Positions 1-8,784 of a stretch of DNA of 64,000 nucleotides are shown piece after piece (position 1 is the first letter of the stretch; the number at the start of each line of letters is the position of its first letter). The position numbers and the translations under genes were made by a program. Source of the DNA: an uncultured Anaerolineae bacterium. GTDB taxonomy: Bacteria > Chloroflexota > Anaerolineae > Aggregatilineales > Phototrophicaceae. Under the pieces are notes generated by a model that saw only the letters and a program-made list of their open reading frames with translations, was not told the DNA's origin and ran no database searches. The stretch is taken from assembly GCA_937922795.1 (NCBI GenBank), contig CALAJK010000061.1, positions 1 to 64,000 on the forward strand, written 5' to 3'.

Positions 1-1
1 C

Positions 2-817
2 CCGCCCTTCTGGGGGCCCAGAACCATCCGCGAGAGGCCGCTGGAGATCGTGTTCAAATATCTGCACAAACCGGAGCTGTACCGGCTGTCGTGGGGGGCG
101 AAGAACGCCCAGGGCGAGGAATGGGCGCGGCTGGAGGCCGAGTTCGAGGCGCGGCTGGCGCGCATGACGCGGGAAGCTCTGCGCGAGCGCACGCTGCGCC
201 CGCAGGCGGTTTACGGCTACTTCCCCTGCAACCGCGACGGCGACGACCTGATCATCTGGGACTGGCGGCCGTTCGCCGCGCTCGATGGGACGCTTGAAGC
301 TGCGCCGCGGCGGGAGATCGCTCGTTTCCGCTTCCCGCGCCAGCCGGGCGGCGAGTATCTGTGCATCAGCGACTATTTCGCCCCGCTGGATGGCGGCCAG
401 GTGGACACGGTGGCGCTCCAGGTGGTGACGGTGGGCGAGGTCGCCACTGAGGCCTTTGACCGCTTGCAGGCCGCCGACCGCTACAGCGAGGCCTACTTCT
501 TCCACGGCCTGGCCGTGCAGACCGCCGAGGCCACCGCCAACTACGTCAACCGGCAGGTCATCAACCGCGAGCTGGGCATCCCGCCGGGACAGGGCAAACG
601 CTACAGTTGGGGTTACCCGGCCTGCCCAGATCTGGAAGATCACCAGACGGTGTTCCGGCTGCTGCCGGCTGTGGTGGACGAGCTGGGCATGAGCCTGACC
701 GTCTCGCACCAGTTGGTGCCGGAGCAGAGCACGGCGGCCATCGTGGTGCATCACCCGGACGCCAAGTACTACAGCGTCGGCAGCCTGGATCGCTCGGCGC
801 AGATTTTGGGAGAGTGA
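2..817 (+). CDS. metH: Cobalamin-dependent methionine synthase, C-terminal (activation) part, 5' partial
   Basis: MetH transfers the methyl group of methyltetrahydrofolate to homocysteine through bound B12. Only the C-terminal 271 codons are present: the frame is open from base 2 to the window edge (PPFWGPRTIRERPLE before the GTG that the ORF track uses), so the gene starts outside the window. The visible part is the activation domain, which binds S-adenosylmethionine and re-methylates oxidised cobalamin. The signature RYSWGYPACPD at about residue 200 of the fragment matches the family's RxxxGYxACP motif, followed by DLEDHQTVFRLLP. The Uma2 gene follows after one base. Its one-carbon partner, the MTHFR fusion, lies 3.2 kb downstream. 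Identification is firm. Confidence 0.93.
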   Translation, partial: PPFWGPRTIRERPLEIVFKYLHKPELYRLSWGAKNAQGEEWARLEAEFEARLARMTREALRERTLRPQAVYGYFPCNRDGDDLIIWDWRPFAALDGTLEAAPRREIARFRFPRQPGGEYLCISDYFAPLDGGQVDTVALQVVTVGEVATEAFDRLQAADRYSEAYFFHGLAVQTAEATANYVNRQVINRELGIPPGQGKRYSWGYPACPDLEDHQTVFRLLPAVVDELGMSLTVSHQLVPEQSTAAIVVHHPDAKYYSVGSLDRSAQILGE

Positions 818-818
818 C

Positions 819-1499
819 GTGATGGAAGAGGCGCAAGCGCGCAGGACGGTCATCGCGACGGGCCCGATCGAGGACGCTGACGCGCTGGCGGGCGAGACCA
901 TCGTCGCGCGCGATGTGACTTTTGAGGACTATCTCACTAGCCGGTACGGCGAACGCACGGAGTGGGTGAACGGGGTGGTGATCGCCATATCGCCAGTAGG
1001 TGAAGTTCATGACCGCTTGGTGCGTTTTCTGGAAGATGTCTTCGATGTCTATCTGGAACTTACCGGCGGCGGGCGCGTACTTCAAGGCCCGATGGTGATG
1101 AAGCTCGGCGACGAGCTGCCGGCGCGCGAGCCAGATCTTCAGGTTCTGCTGCCAGATCGTTTGCATCTCCTGCAAAAAACGTCGGTAGCGGGCGCTGCCA
1201 ATCTCGTCGTCGAAGTGGTGTCGCCGGAAAGCGTACAGCGCGACCGGGGGGCGAAATTCCGCGAATATGAACGGGGCGGCGTAGATGAATACTGGATCAT
1301 TGACCCGGAACGCCGAGAAGCGCTGTTTTACGTGCTCGGCGACGATCGCTTGTATCACAGCCGGCTGCCTGTAGACGGCGTTTATAGCTCGGCGGTGCTG
1401 GATAAACTTCGCCTGCCTGTCAGCCTGCTGTGGCAGGAAAAGCTGCCCACGACGCGCCAGACCGTGCACATGGTCGAACGAATGGTGAGGGCGGAATGA
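819..1499 (+). CDS. Uma2 family (DUF820) endonuclease
   Basis: Uma2 proteins are restriction-endonuclease-fold (PD-(D/E)xK) proteins, common in large copy number in cyanobacteria and Chloroflexi; their cellular job is not settled. The 226-residue length is usual. Family features seen are TFEDYL near residue 30, EWVNGVV, the acidic EPDLQVL, the LVVEVVSPES strand that carries the catalytic Glu, and the Lys in the helix AKFREYERGGVDEYWIID. Start is GTG 819 or the adjoining ATG 822. The stop overlaps the adenosine deaminase start as ATGA, so the two are translationally coupled with metH upstream. Confidence 0.88.
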   Translation: MMEEAQARRTVIATGPIEDADALAGETIVARDVTFEDYLTSRYGERTEWVNGVVIAISPVGEVHDRLVRFLEDVFDVYLELTGGGRVLQGPMVMKLGDELPAREPDLQVLLPDRLHLLQKTSVAGAANLVVEVVSPESVQRDRGAKFREYERGGVDEYWIIDPERREALFYVLGDDRLYHSRLPVDGVYSSAVLDKLRLPVSLLWQEKLPTTRQTVHMVERMVRAE

Positions 1500-2572
1500 C
1501 CCCCAGCCAAGAACTGGCCCCGGTCGATCTGGCCGGCTTCATCCGGGATATGCCTAAAGTCGAACTGCACGTCCATCTGGAAGGGGCGACGCAGCCAGAG
1601 ACGCTGTTGCGGCTGGCGCGGCAGCACGGCGTGGCGCTGCCGGCGGACACGGTGGACGGGCTGCGCCAGTGGTTCACCTTCCGCGACTTCCCGCATTTCG
1701 TGGACATCTACCTCAAGATTTCGACGTGCATCCGCACGGAGGACGACATCGAGCTGCTGGCGCGCGAGTTCCTGGCCGGGCAGGCGGCGCAGAACATCCG
1801 CCACACCGAATTCACCTATACACCCTACACCCACTATCAGCAGAAGGGGCTGTCGGGCGCGGCGCAGTTGGCGGCGCTCAACCGCGCCCGCGCCTGGGCG
1901 GAGCGGGAATACGGCGTCACTAGCGGCGTCATCTTCGACATCGCCCGCGAAGTCTCGCCGGAGGAGGGGCTGTGGACGGCGGAGGCGGCCATCGCCGGCA
2001 TGGACGACGGCGTGATCGCGCTGGGGCTGGGCGGCGGCGAGGCTGGCCACCCGCCGGCGAAACACGCGGTGTCGTTTGAACGCGCCCGCCGTGCCGGGCT
2101 GGCCTGCATCCTGCACGCCGGCGAGACGGTCGGGCCGGCCAGCATCTGGGGGGCGCTGGCGCAGGGGACGGTCCGCATCGGCCACGGCGTGCGCTGCCTG
2201 GAAGACCCGGCGCTGGTGGACGAACTGCGGGTGCGGCAGATCCCGCTGGAGGTGTGCCCGACCAGCAACGTCTGTCTGGGCGTGTCCCCGTCGCTGGCCG
2301 AACACCCGATTCAGCGGTTGATCGAGGCCGGGCTGTACGTCACGCTCAACTCAGACGACCCGCCCATGTTCAACACCACCCTCACTGACGAATGGCAGCG
2401 CTGCGCAGCGCAGTGCGGCTGGCAGCCGGACACGATCGAGCAGCTCACGCTGAACGCGGTGCAGGCGGCGCGGCTGCCGGCGGCGACGCAGGCGCAGATG
2501 GAAGCCGAGTTCCGGGCGGCGTTCGGGCGGCTGCGCGCCCGCCATCTGACACAGGAAGGCCGGGATGGATGA
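1496..2572 (+). CDS. add: Adenosine deaminase
   Basis: Hydrolytic deamination of adenosine to inosine in the cytoplasm by a zinc TIM-barrel enzyme. All family motifs are present: HVHLEG at about residue 25, LHAGE near 207, RIGHGVRC near 228, EVCPTSN, and NSDDP near 287, which supply the zinc ligands and the catalytic Glu and Asp. The ORF track starts at 1430, but ATG 1496 overlaps the Uma2 stop (ATGA) and gives the usual 358-residue length. In this context it may drain adenosine released from S-adenosylhomocysteine, the by-product side of the methionine cycle served by metH; that link is inference. Confidence 0.93.
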   Translation: MTPSQELAPVDLAGFIRDMPKVELHVHLEGATQPETLLRLARQHGVALPADTVDGLRQWFTFRDFPHFVDIYLKISTCIRTEDDIELLAREFLAGQAAQNIRHTEFTYTPYTHYQQKGLSGAAQLAALNRARAWAEREYGVTSGVIFDIAREVSPEEGLWTAEAAIAGMDDGVIALGLGGGEAGHPPAKHAVSFERARRAGLACILHAGETVGPASIWGALAQGTVRIGHGVRCLEDPALVDELRVRQIPLEVCPTSNVCLGVSPSLAEHPIQRLIEAGLYVTLNSDDPPMFNTTLTDEWQRCAAQCGWQPDTIEQLTLNAVQAARLPAATQAQMEAEFRAAFGRLRARHLTQEGRDG

Positions 2573-2969
2573 CCGTCCGTATGGCTGCCGGGGAAGATTA
2601 GGGGTCGGCTGCCTGGTGATCGTCCTGGCGGTGACGCTGTGCGTCGGCGGTTTGATGTTCGCGGCGGACAATGCTTGCTACGCCAGCCTGACCCACTGCC
2701 TGCCGATCTACCCTGGCGCCGAGGTCATCAGCGAACGGCACAACTTCCTGCGGGCGTGGGGCATGGGCGAGACGGTGATGATCCTGTACAGCCCTGATCC
2801 GCCGGAGGTGGTGACCGGTTGGTACGGGCAGATGATCGGGACGCGGCTGTACGAGCAGGTCACGCAGGGCGTTGGGCCGCCGCGTTTCGGCGAGACAGAC
2901 TGGACGGTAGGCCGCGCCGAGGACGGCGTGGGCAGCCAGATCATCCTGTATGGGACGTGTGTGCAGTGA
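2565..2969 (+). CDS. Small membrane-anchored protein of unknown function
   Basis: Not recognised. The 134-residue product has one hydrophobic segment at about residues 11-34 (GVGCLVIVLAVTLCVGGLMF), probably a membrane anchor or uncleaved signal. A small extracytoplasmic domain follows and contains three Cys residues (ACYASLTHCLP and a C-terminal GTCVQ). The start overlaps the adenosine deaminase stop by 8 bases, so the genes are co-translated. The YPGAEVI stretch and the later SPDPPEVVTGWYGQM are reminiscent of small secreted proteins with a wall- or ligand-binding sandwich, but I cannot assign a family. Confidence 0.7.
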   Translation: MDDRPYGCRGRLGVGCLVIVLAVTLCVGGLMFAADNACYASLTHCLPIYPGAEVISERHNFLRAWGMGETVMILYSPDPPEVVTGWYGQMIGTRLYEQVTQGVGPPRFGETDWTVGRAEDGVGSQIILYGTCVQ

Positions 2970-2976
2970 GGCGGCG

Positions 2977-3846
2977 GTGATCGTCTCGGCCAGCTACCGC
3001 ACCGATATTCCGGCTTTCTACGGGCGCTGGTTCCTCAATCGGCTGGCGGCCGGCTACTGCCTGGTGCACAGCCCTTACGGCGGCGCGCCCTACCGGGTGA
3101 GCCTGCGGCCGGAAGACGTGGACGGTTTCGTATTCTGGACGAAGAACCTGGGGCCGTTCTGGCCGGCGCTGGCCGAGCTGAGGCGGCGCGGCTTGCCGTT
3201 CATCGTGCAGTACAGCGTCACCGGCTATCCCCGCCAGCTTGAAGGAGGGGTGGTCGCGGCGGCGCGGTCGGTCGATCACCTGCGCCGGCTGGCAGGCGAG
3301 TGCGGTCCGCGCGTGCCGGTGTGGCGCTACGATCCGATCGTGACGACGACGCTGACGCCAGCGGATTTTCACCGGCGAACGTTTGAGCGGCTGGCGACGG
3401 CGCTGGAAGGCGTAGTCGATGAGGTCGTCATCTCCTTCGCCCAGATTTACCAGAAGACCCGCCGCAATCTGGACGCGGCCGCCCGGCGCGCCGGCTTCGG
3501 CTGGGCAGACCCGCCGGCTGATGCCAAGCGCGTCCTGCTCGCCGACCTGGCGGCGATGGCGGCGGCGCGCGGGATGCGGCTGTCGTTGTGCGGCCAGCGC
3601 CAACTGCTGGGCGAGGGCGTGGCCGATGCCCGCTGCGTGGACGCCGTCCGGCTGTCTGACGTGGCCGGGCGCGACTTGACCGCCGGCGCGCGCGGCCACC
3701 GGCCAGCCTGCGGCTGTTTTGCCTCGCGCGATATTGGCGCGTATGACACCTGCCCGCACGGCTGCATCTACTGCTACGCCGTGCAGACTCCGGTGCGGGC
3801 GCGGGCGGGCTGGCGGGCGCACGACCCGGCGGGCGAGTTTTTGTGA
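2977..3846 (+). CDS. DUF1848 family protein (cysteine-rich, radical-SAM-like)
   Basis: Members begin with I-x-S-A-S-x-R-T-D-I-P-A-F-Y; here the matching VIVSASYRTDIPAFY starts at GTG 2977, seven bases after the previous stop, so I prefer it to the ATG at 2950. Other family features are FWTKNLGPFW near residue 50, YDPIV near 120 and the C-terminal cluster CGCFASRDIGAYDTCPHGCIYC. That Cys cluster could bind an iron-sulfur centre as in radical SAM proteins, although the family's reaction is unknown to me. Last gene of the tightly packed metH-Uma2-add run. About 200 bases without a gene follow before the MTHFR fusion. Confidence 0.85.
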   Translation: MIVSASYRTDIPAFYGRWFLNRLAAGYCLVHSPYGGAPYRVSLRPEDVDGFVFWTKNLGPFWPALAELRRRGLPFIVQYSVTGYPRQLEGGVVAAARSVDHLRRLAGECGPRVPVWRYDPIVTTTLTPADFHRRTFERLATALEGVVDEVVISFAQIYQKTRRNLDAAARRAGFGWADPPADAKRVLLADLAAMAAARGMRLSLCGQRQLLGEGVADARCVDAVRLSDVAGRDLTAGARGHRPACGCFASRDIGAYDTCPHGCIYCYAVQTPVRARAGWRAHDPAGEFL

Positions 3847-4044
3847 CCGGAGTGCGCGGACGGCGGCGGATCGGTTTGAAGAGGCGAAGCAGATGGCAGG
3901 GACGCGCTTCTTCGCGTCCACAGCGGTGGGCGGCAGGCCGTCCTGCCGGACGTCTGAGATCAGACGCCGCAGTCTGGGCGGAAGTGAGGGTGAACAGCGC
4001 GTAACAGCGATTGAGTTTGGCCGGATAGGGAGCGGGGATGAGCG

Positions 4045-5919
4045 ATGAACAAACTGAGCTTTCGGGAACGTTTGAAACAGGGCGCGCCGCTGCTGGCGGA
4101 TGGCGCGATGGGGACGCTGCTGCACCAGCACGGCGTGCCGATGCGGAGCTGTTTTGACGAGCTGAACCTGACGCACCCGGAACAGGTGGCGCAGATCCAC
4201 CGGGCTTACATTGAGGCCGGAGCCGAGCTGATCGAGACCAACACCTTCGGCGCTAACCGTTACAAGCTGGCCAAACACGGCCTGGAAAGCCGGGTGGCGG
4301 ACATCAACCGCGCCGGCGTGGATCTGGCGCGGCGGGTGATCGAGGCTAGTTCCCGCTCGGTGTACCTGGCCGGCTCGGTCGGGCCGCTGGGTGTGCGCTT
4401 GCGGCCGTTCGGCCGGGTAGACCCGGCGGACGCGCGGGAGGCCTTCGCCGAGCAGATCGGCGCGCTGGCCGAAGCCGGCGTGGATGTCATCCTGCTGGAG
4501 ACTTTCAGCGACCGGCTGGAACTGCTGGAAGCGGTGGCCGCCGCTCGTCAGGTGTCCCCGTCCGTGCCCGTGATCGCCCAAATGACCTTCGCCCAGGATG
4601 ATCGCACGCTGCTGGGCGACCTGCCGTCGCAGGTGGCTCGCGACCTGTATCAATCTGGCGCGGATGTGATCGGCGTCAACTGCGGCGGCGGGCCAGAGCA
4701 GCTCTCGCGCATCCTGCAGGCGATGCGCCAAGCTGTGCCTCAGGCGACGTACTCCGCCATGCCCAACGCCGGCCTGCCGGAGCTGGTCGGCGAACGTATG
4801 ATGTACCCGGCCACCGGCGAGTACTTCGCCGACTACGCGCTGACGTTCAAGGCGATCGGAGCCTGCATCATCGGCGGCTGCTGCGGCACGACGCCTGACC
4901 ACATCGCCGCCATGCGCCGGGCGCTGGACGATCCCACGCTGCCGCTGCCCCAGATCGCCGTGCTGGAGGCGGACGGAGACGACTACGCGCTCGTGCCGGA
5001 GCGGCCGACCGAACTAGCGCGCAAGCTGGCTGCCGGCCACTTCGTCGTCACCGTTGAGATGGCGCCGCCTCGCAGTTTTGTGCCCCAGAAGCTGCTGGCT
5101 TCGGCGCGGCTGCTGCAGGATGCCGGCGCGGATATGGTAGACGTGGCCGACAGCCCCACCGCCCGCATGCGGATGAGTCCCTGGGCGTTGTGCCACTTCC
5201 TGCAAACCCGCCTGGGGCTGGAGACGGTGCTGCACTTTCCCACCCGCGGGCGCAATCTGCTGCGCGTGCAGGGCGACCTGCTGGCGGCGCACGCCCTGGG
5301 GCTGCGCAATCTGTTCGTCGTCATGGGCGACCCGACCAAGATCGGCGATTATCCGGAAGCCATGGACAACTACGATGTGGCTCCGTCGGCCTTGATCGGG
5401 ATCATCAAGAATCGGCTGAACAAAGGCGTTGACCAGGCGGGCAATTCGATCGGCCAGCCGACCACCTTCACTGTCGGCTGCGCGCTGAACATGTGCGCCC
5501 AGGACCTCGACCGCGAAATCGCCACCCTGCGCAAGAAGATCGAGAACGGCGCTGACTTTGCCCTCGGCCAGGCGGTGTTCGAGCCGGCGGCGGTCGAGCG
5601 CTTTCATCGACGCTACGAGGAATTAGTGGGGCAGCCGCTGACGCTGCCGGTGCTGATGGGCGTCATGCCGCTGTACAGCCTGAAGCACGCTCAGTTCCTG
5701 CACAATGAAGTGCCGGGCATCGTCATCCCGGACGCCATCCTCAAGCGCATCGAAGACGCGGGCGAAGATGCCCCGGCGGAAGGCGTGCGGATCGCCGCCG
5801 AGCTGCTGCGCGACATGCGCGGGATGGTGCAGGGCGCGTACTTGATCCCGGCTTTCGGGCGCTACGAGCTGGCCGCCGAGGTGATTGACGCGGCGATCCC
5901 CGCCGGCGCGCAAAGGTGA
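4045..5919 (+). CDS. Bifunctional homocysteine S-methyltransferase / methylenetetrahydrofolate reductase
   Basis: The 624-residue fusion has two enzyme domains. Residues 1-300 are a zinc homocysteine methyltransferase: LADGAMGTLL, IETNTFGANRYKL, and the zinc Cys residues in GVNCGGGPEQ (about 213) and GGCCGTTPDH (about 278). Residues 330-615 are MTHFR, which reduces methylene-THF to methyl-THF with a flavin: VTVEMAPPR, DVADSPTARMRMS, and GDPTKIGDYPEA. The same fusion is known in many bacteria (YitJ type). With metH nearby it supplies methyl-THF and an alternative methyl transfer to homocysteine. A 198-base gap separates it from DUF1848, so it may have its own promoter. Confidence 0.95.
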   Translation: MNKLSFRERLKQGAPLLADGAMGTLLHQHGVPMRSCFDELNLTHPEQVAQIHRAYIEAGAELIETNTFGANRYKLAKHGLESRVADINRAGVDLARRVIEASSRSVYLAGSVGPLGVRLRPFGRVDPADAREAFAEQIGALAEAGVDVILLETFSDRLELLEAVAAARQVSPSVPVIAQMTFAQDDRTLLGDLPSQVARDLYQSGADVIGVNCGGGPEQLSRILQAMRQAVPQATYSAMPNAGLPELVGERMMYPATGEYFADYALTFKAIGACIIGGCCGTTPDHIAAMRRALDDPTLPLPQIAVLEADGDDYALVPERPTELARKLAAGHFVVTVEMAPPRSFVPQKLLASARLLQDAGADMVDVADSPTARMRMSPWALCHFLQTRLGLETVLHFPTRGRNLLRVQGDLLAAHALGLRNLFVVMGDPTKIGDYPEAMDNYDVAPSALIGIIKNRLNKGVDQAGNSIGQPTTFTVGCALNMCAQDLDREIATLRKKIENGADFALGQAVFEPAAVERFHRRYEELVGQPLTLPVLMGVMPLYSLKHAQFLHNEVPGIVIPDAILKRIEDAGEDAPAEGVRIAAELLRDMRGMVQGAYLIPAFGRYELAAEVIDAAIPAGAQR

Positions 5920-5940
5920 CGCGCCGGCCGCCGAGGCGCG

Positions 5941-7527
5941 ATGACTGCAACCGCCCGCCGGCCGCCGGCTCATGCCGGGCAGATGATGGCCTGGTCGCCG
6001 GGGCGCGCTGACAGGCTGGCCGCCCTGGTCGCGCTGCTGCTGGCCGCCTGGCTGCGCTTCGCCGCGCTGGCGCTGGACAGCCGTTTTCACCCCGATGAGG
6101 CGCTGTTCGCGGCTTTCGCCCGCGGGGCGGCCGTGCAGGGATACTGGCTGCTGCCCGGCCCACTGGACAAGCCGCCGCTGGCGCTGTATGCCCAGGCGCT
6201 GGCGATGGCCGCCGCCGGCGTCACCACGCTGCCGGACGGCGTGCTGACGCTGGAGCCGCGCGCCGGCGAATTCGCCGCCCGCCTGCCGGGGGCGCTAGCC
6301 AGCCTGGCGCTGGTCGCGGCGCTGGGGGGCGCGGCGCGACGGTTGTATGGTCGCCGTGTGGGGCTGCTGGCGCTGGGGCTGGGGGCGCTCTCGCCCTACC
6401 TGGTGGCTTTCAGCGCCACCGCTTTCACCGACAGCCTGATGCTGCCCGCCCTGGGGCTGGCTTTATGGGCGGCGTCCGGCGGCCGCTGGCGGCTGGCCGG
6501 TCTGTGGCTGGCGCTGGCGTTCGGCTGCAAACATCAGGCGCTGTTGTTCCTGCCGCTGCTGGCGCTGCTGGCATGGGAGCGGCGCGGCAAACGGCGGCGG
6601 GGGTCGCTGCTCGCCCTGGCGCTGCCGTCGCTGGCGGCGGCCGCCGCGCTCAGCCTGTGGGACGCGGCGCGGGCGGAGCCGGCGGGCGTGTGGGCGCTGG
6701 CGGTCGCCAACAACGATCCGGGGCGCCTCATCCACCTGGACGAAATGCTGCCGCGCCTAGCCGCCTGGGGCCGCTATGCCGGCTTCGCCGCCGGCCCGCC
6801 GCCGCTGACGGCTGCGCTGGCGGCATTGGCTGCGGTCGTCCTGGTGGCGCGCGCGCGCCAGCCCCGCCCCCCAGACGCGCGCACCGATCTGCGCCTGGCG
6901 GCCTACTGTCTGGGCTACAGCCTGCTGCACACGGTGATCGCGTTCAATCTCTACGACCGTTATTTACTCATCCCGCTGCTGCCGGGGCTGCTGCTGCTGG
7001 CGCGCGGGCTCGATGGGTTGGCGGCGGCGCTGCGCCGGCCGGCCGCCGTCTGGGCTGCGCTCGGCCTGCTGGCGCTGGCGGCGCTGCCGGCTGCCACCGA
7101 CGCCGCTCAGGGGCGCGCGCCGGTCGGCGCTGACCGGGGGCAGCACGCCGGCATTGACGCGCTGGCCGACTATCTGAACGCGCAGCCGCTGGGGACGATC
7201 ATCTATGATCGCTGGTTGGGATGGGAGCTGAGCTATTACTTGGGGTCGTGGAGCGATAAACGCCGCGTCTACTACCCGACGCCGTCCGCGCTGGCCGCTG
7301 GCGCGCGCTGCCAGCCCGACCCGGCCGTGCGCTATTTCGCCGTCCCGGCCTGGGTCGATCCGCGCCCCTGGCTGGAAGCGCTGGCTGGCGCGGGCTTTGG
7401 CATCCGGCTGGACTACGACGACGGGCGCTTTCAGGCCTATGCGCTCACGCCTCCGCGTCAGGCCGCGCCGGGCGCTTCAGCCGCTGGATCATCTTGGCCG
7501 GATCGGACGCCACCGTGCGGGCGTTGA
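5941..7527 (+). CDS. Membrane glycosyltransferase, GT39 / ArnT-like (GT-C fold)
   Basis: A 528-residue integral membrane protein with about ten or more hydrophobic segments. The first periplasmic loop holds the acidic pair typical of GT-C enzymes (FHPDEALFAAFARGA, about residue 50) and the later LDKPPLALYAQAL. Such enzymes move a sugar from a polyprenyl-phosphate donor onto lipid or protein; donor and acceptor cannot be told here. The C-terminal tail after QAYALTPP is Pro/Ala/Gly-rich and encoded on DNA shared with the opposing PadR gene: the two CDSs converge and overlap by 83 bases. The true coding end could therefore be conserved only upstream of 7445. Confidence 0.82.
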   Translation: MTATARRPPAHAGQMMAWSPGRADRLAALVALLLAAWLRFAALALDSRFHPDEALFAAFARGAAVQGYWLLPGPLDKPPLALYAQALAMAAAGVTTLPDGVLTLEPRAGEFAARLPGALASLALVAALGGAARRLYGRRVGLLALGLGALSPYLVAFSATAFTDSLMLPALGLALWAASGGRWRLAGLWLALAFGCKHQALLFLPLLALLAWERRGKRRRGSLLALALPSLAAAAALSLWDAARAEPAGVWALAVANNDPGRLIHLDEMLPRLAAWGRYAGFAAGPPPLTAALAALAAVVLVARARQPRPPDARTDLRLAAYCLGYSLLHTVIAFNLYDRYLLIPLLPGLLLLARGLDGLAAALRRPAAVWAALGLLALAALPAATDAAQGRAPVGADRGQHAGIDALADYLNAQPLGTIIYDRWLGWELSYYLGSWSDKRRVYYPTPSALAAGARCQPDPAVRYFAVPAWVDPRPWLEALAGAGFGIRLDYDDGRFQAYALTPPRQAAPGASAAGSSWPDRTPPCGR

Positions 7528-8131
7528 CGCGGGTGACGGCGCGGGTGGGATCATCGGAATCCTCGTCAGCGTCTTTCTGATCTACGCCCGGATAGCGCGC
7601 TCTCCAGTCTTCCAGAAACGCGGTCATCCATTCCAGCTCAGCCCGCATGATCGCCAGGCTGTGGGTGTACAGCGCCTGAATGTGCTCAGCGCCCGGCCGG
7701 GACTCCTGCTGCTGGCGCGCCCAGGCGCTCTCCACCAGCTCAAGATGGCGCTGCAGATCGGTGCGATGATGGAGCAGCACCCGGTACACCTGGCGCGGCT
7801 TGAGCGCCCGCAGGTTGGCCAGCCCCAGCTCGAAGCCGGAGCCGAGCGAACGCGGCTGGCGCAGCAGATCGGCCACGGCCGTTTGCAGCACGCCGCGCCC
7901 TGCGTCGGTGATAGCGTAGACTTTGCGCGCCGGCCCGCGGCCTTCAGGTCGCAGTTCGCTGGCGACCATCCCCTGGCCCTCCAGCCGGTTAAGGATGTAG
8001 TAGATCGACGAGAAACCGATCGTCAGCCAGTCGCGCAGGCCGCGCTCGTCAATGATCTGCTGGATTTCATAGCCAAAGCGTGGGCTTTCGGCGACCAAGC
8101 TGAGGATGGTGAGTTCTGCATCCGTCATCAC
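7445..8131 (-). CDS. PadR family transcriptional regulator
   Basis: The N-terminal winged helix (AELTILSLVAESPRFGYEIQQII ... SSIYYILNRLEGQGMV ... RKVYAITDAGR) is a classic PadR DNA-binding domain. The C-terminal half (residues 100-200) is helical with EWMTAFLEDWRARYP and forms the dimerisation arm of the long PadR class. PadR proteins usually repress a nearby transporter or stress gene in response to small molecules; no obvious palindrome is seen just upstream. Start is ATG 8131 or the following ATG. Its 3' end overlaps the convergent GT39 gene. Confidence 0.88.
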   Translation of the reverse strand: MMTDAELTILSLVAESPRFGYEIQQIIDERGLRDWLTIGFSSIYYILNRLEGQGMVASELRPEGRGPARKVYAITDAGRGVLQTAVADLLRQPRSLGSGFELGLANLRALKPRQVYRVLLHHRTDLQRHLELVESAWARQQQESRPGAEHIQALYTHSLAIMRAELEWMTAFLEDWRARYPGVDQKDADEDSDDPTRAVTRVNARTVASDPAKMIQRLKRPARPDAEA

Positions 8132-8200
8132 AGCGGTTTTTCCTGGCGTTCGGCCGGTCTTCCTTGAGCATACCAGCGCCGCCGGAAAACCGTCAAGCGG

Positions 8201-8605
8201 TCACTCTACTCGCCGCCGCCCGGTGCGCAGCACATCATGGATCGTCTTGAGCAGGTTATGGGCGATATAGGGTTTGGTCAGGTAGCGGTCTGCGCCCAAG
8301 TCCAGCCCCTGCCTGATCTCTTTGGGGTCGGCCAGTGCCGACAGGATGATGATGGGCAGATCGTCGAAAATCGGTTTGGCGCGCATCTGCCGCAGCAGTT
8401 CAAACCCGCTGACATCGGGCAGCATCAGGTCCAACACCATCAGGTTGGGCAGCGGCCGAGTACGCAGCACCGCCACCGCATCGCTGACGGTCAGCGCCCG
8501 AATATACTCGAAGCCAGCGCGCTCTAGCAAACCACGGATGAGGTCTTGCAGTTCTAGGTCATCTTCGACCACCAGAACGCGAACTTTGCGCTGCTCCTGT
8601 GCCAC
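8201..8605 (-). CDS. Single-domain response regulator (CheY-like receiver)
   Basis: A 134-residue stand-alone receiver domain. It has the acidic pocket EDD at 14-16, the phospho-acceptor Asp59 in MVLDLMLPD, the switch Ser89 in IILSALAD and Lys111 in YLTKPY. No output domain is fused, so it acts by protein contact in a phosphorelay. No histidine kinase is encoded in this window. The start is GTG 8605 with AGGTGA about 8 bases before it. The 70-base gap to the PadR gene downstream may allow joint transcription. Confidence 0.9.
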   Translation of the reverse strand: MAQEQRKVRVLVVEDDLELQDLIRGLLERAGFEYIRALTVSDAVAVLRTRPLPNLMVLDLMLPDVSGFELLRQMRAKPIFDDLPIIILSALADPKEIRQGLDLGADRYLTKPYIAHNLLKTIHDVLRTGRRRVE

Positions 8606-8784
8606 GCAGTCTTCACCTTTGGTTAGCGAACATCAACCAAACGATTTTACAACCTTGTTCAGACCAGCAGCAAGAGCCAGGCCTGCGAACGGCCGCATGA
8701 GGTCGTTCCAAAAGACGCCGGCCAGGCGGAAGCCCACGGGGGAACCTGGCCAGCGGTGATGACGAGAGCGCAGGTTGAGCGCGT

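Noticed and set aside
561-1469. 302-residue minus-strand frame over metH and Uma2
   Set aside because: Composition is typical of an antisense shadow, and both sense genes are well supported.
1382-2305. 307-residue minus-strand frame over adenosine deaminase
   Set aside because: Shadow of a firmly identified gene; no domain.
2941-4902. 653-residue open frame on the minus strand
   Set aside because: It lies fully opposite the DUF1848 and MTHFR fusion genes, is Arg/His/Gln-rich and has no ribosome site or domain; it is a shadow of high-GC codon use.
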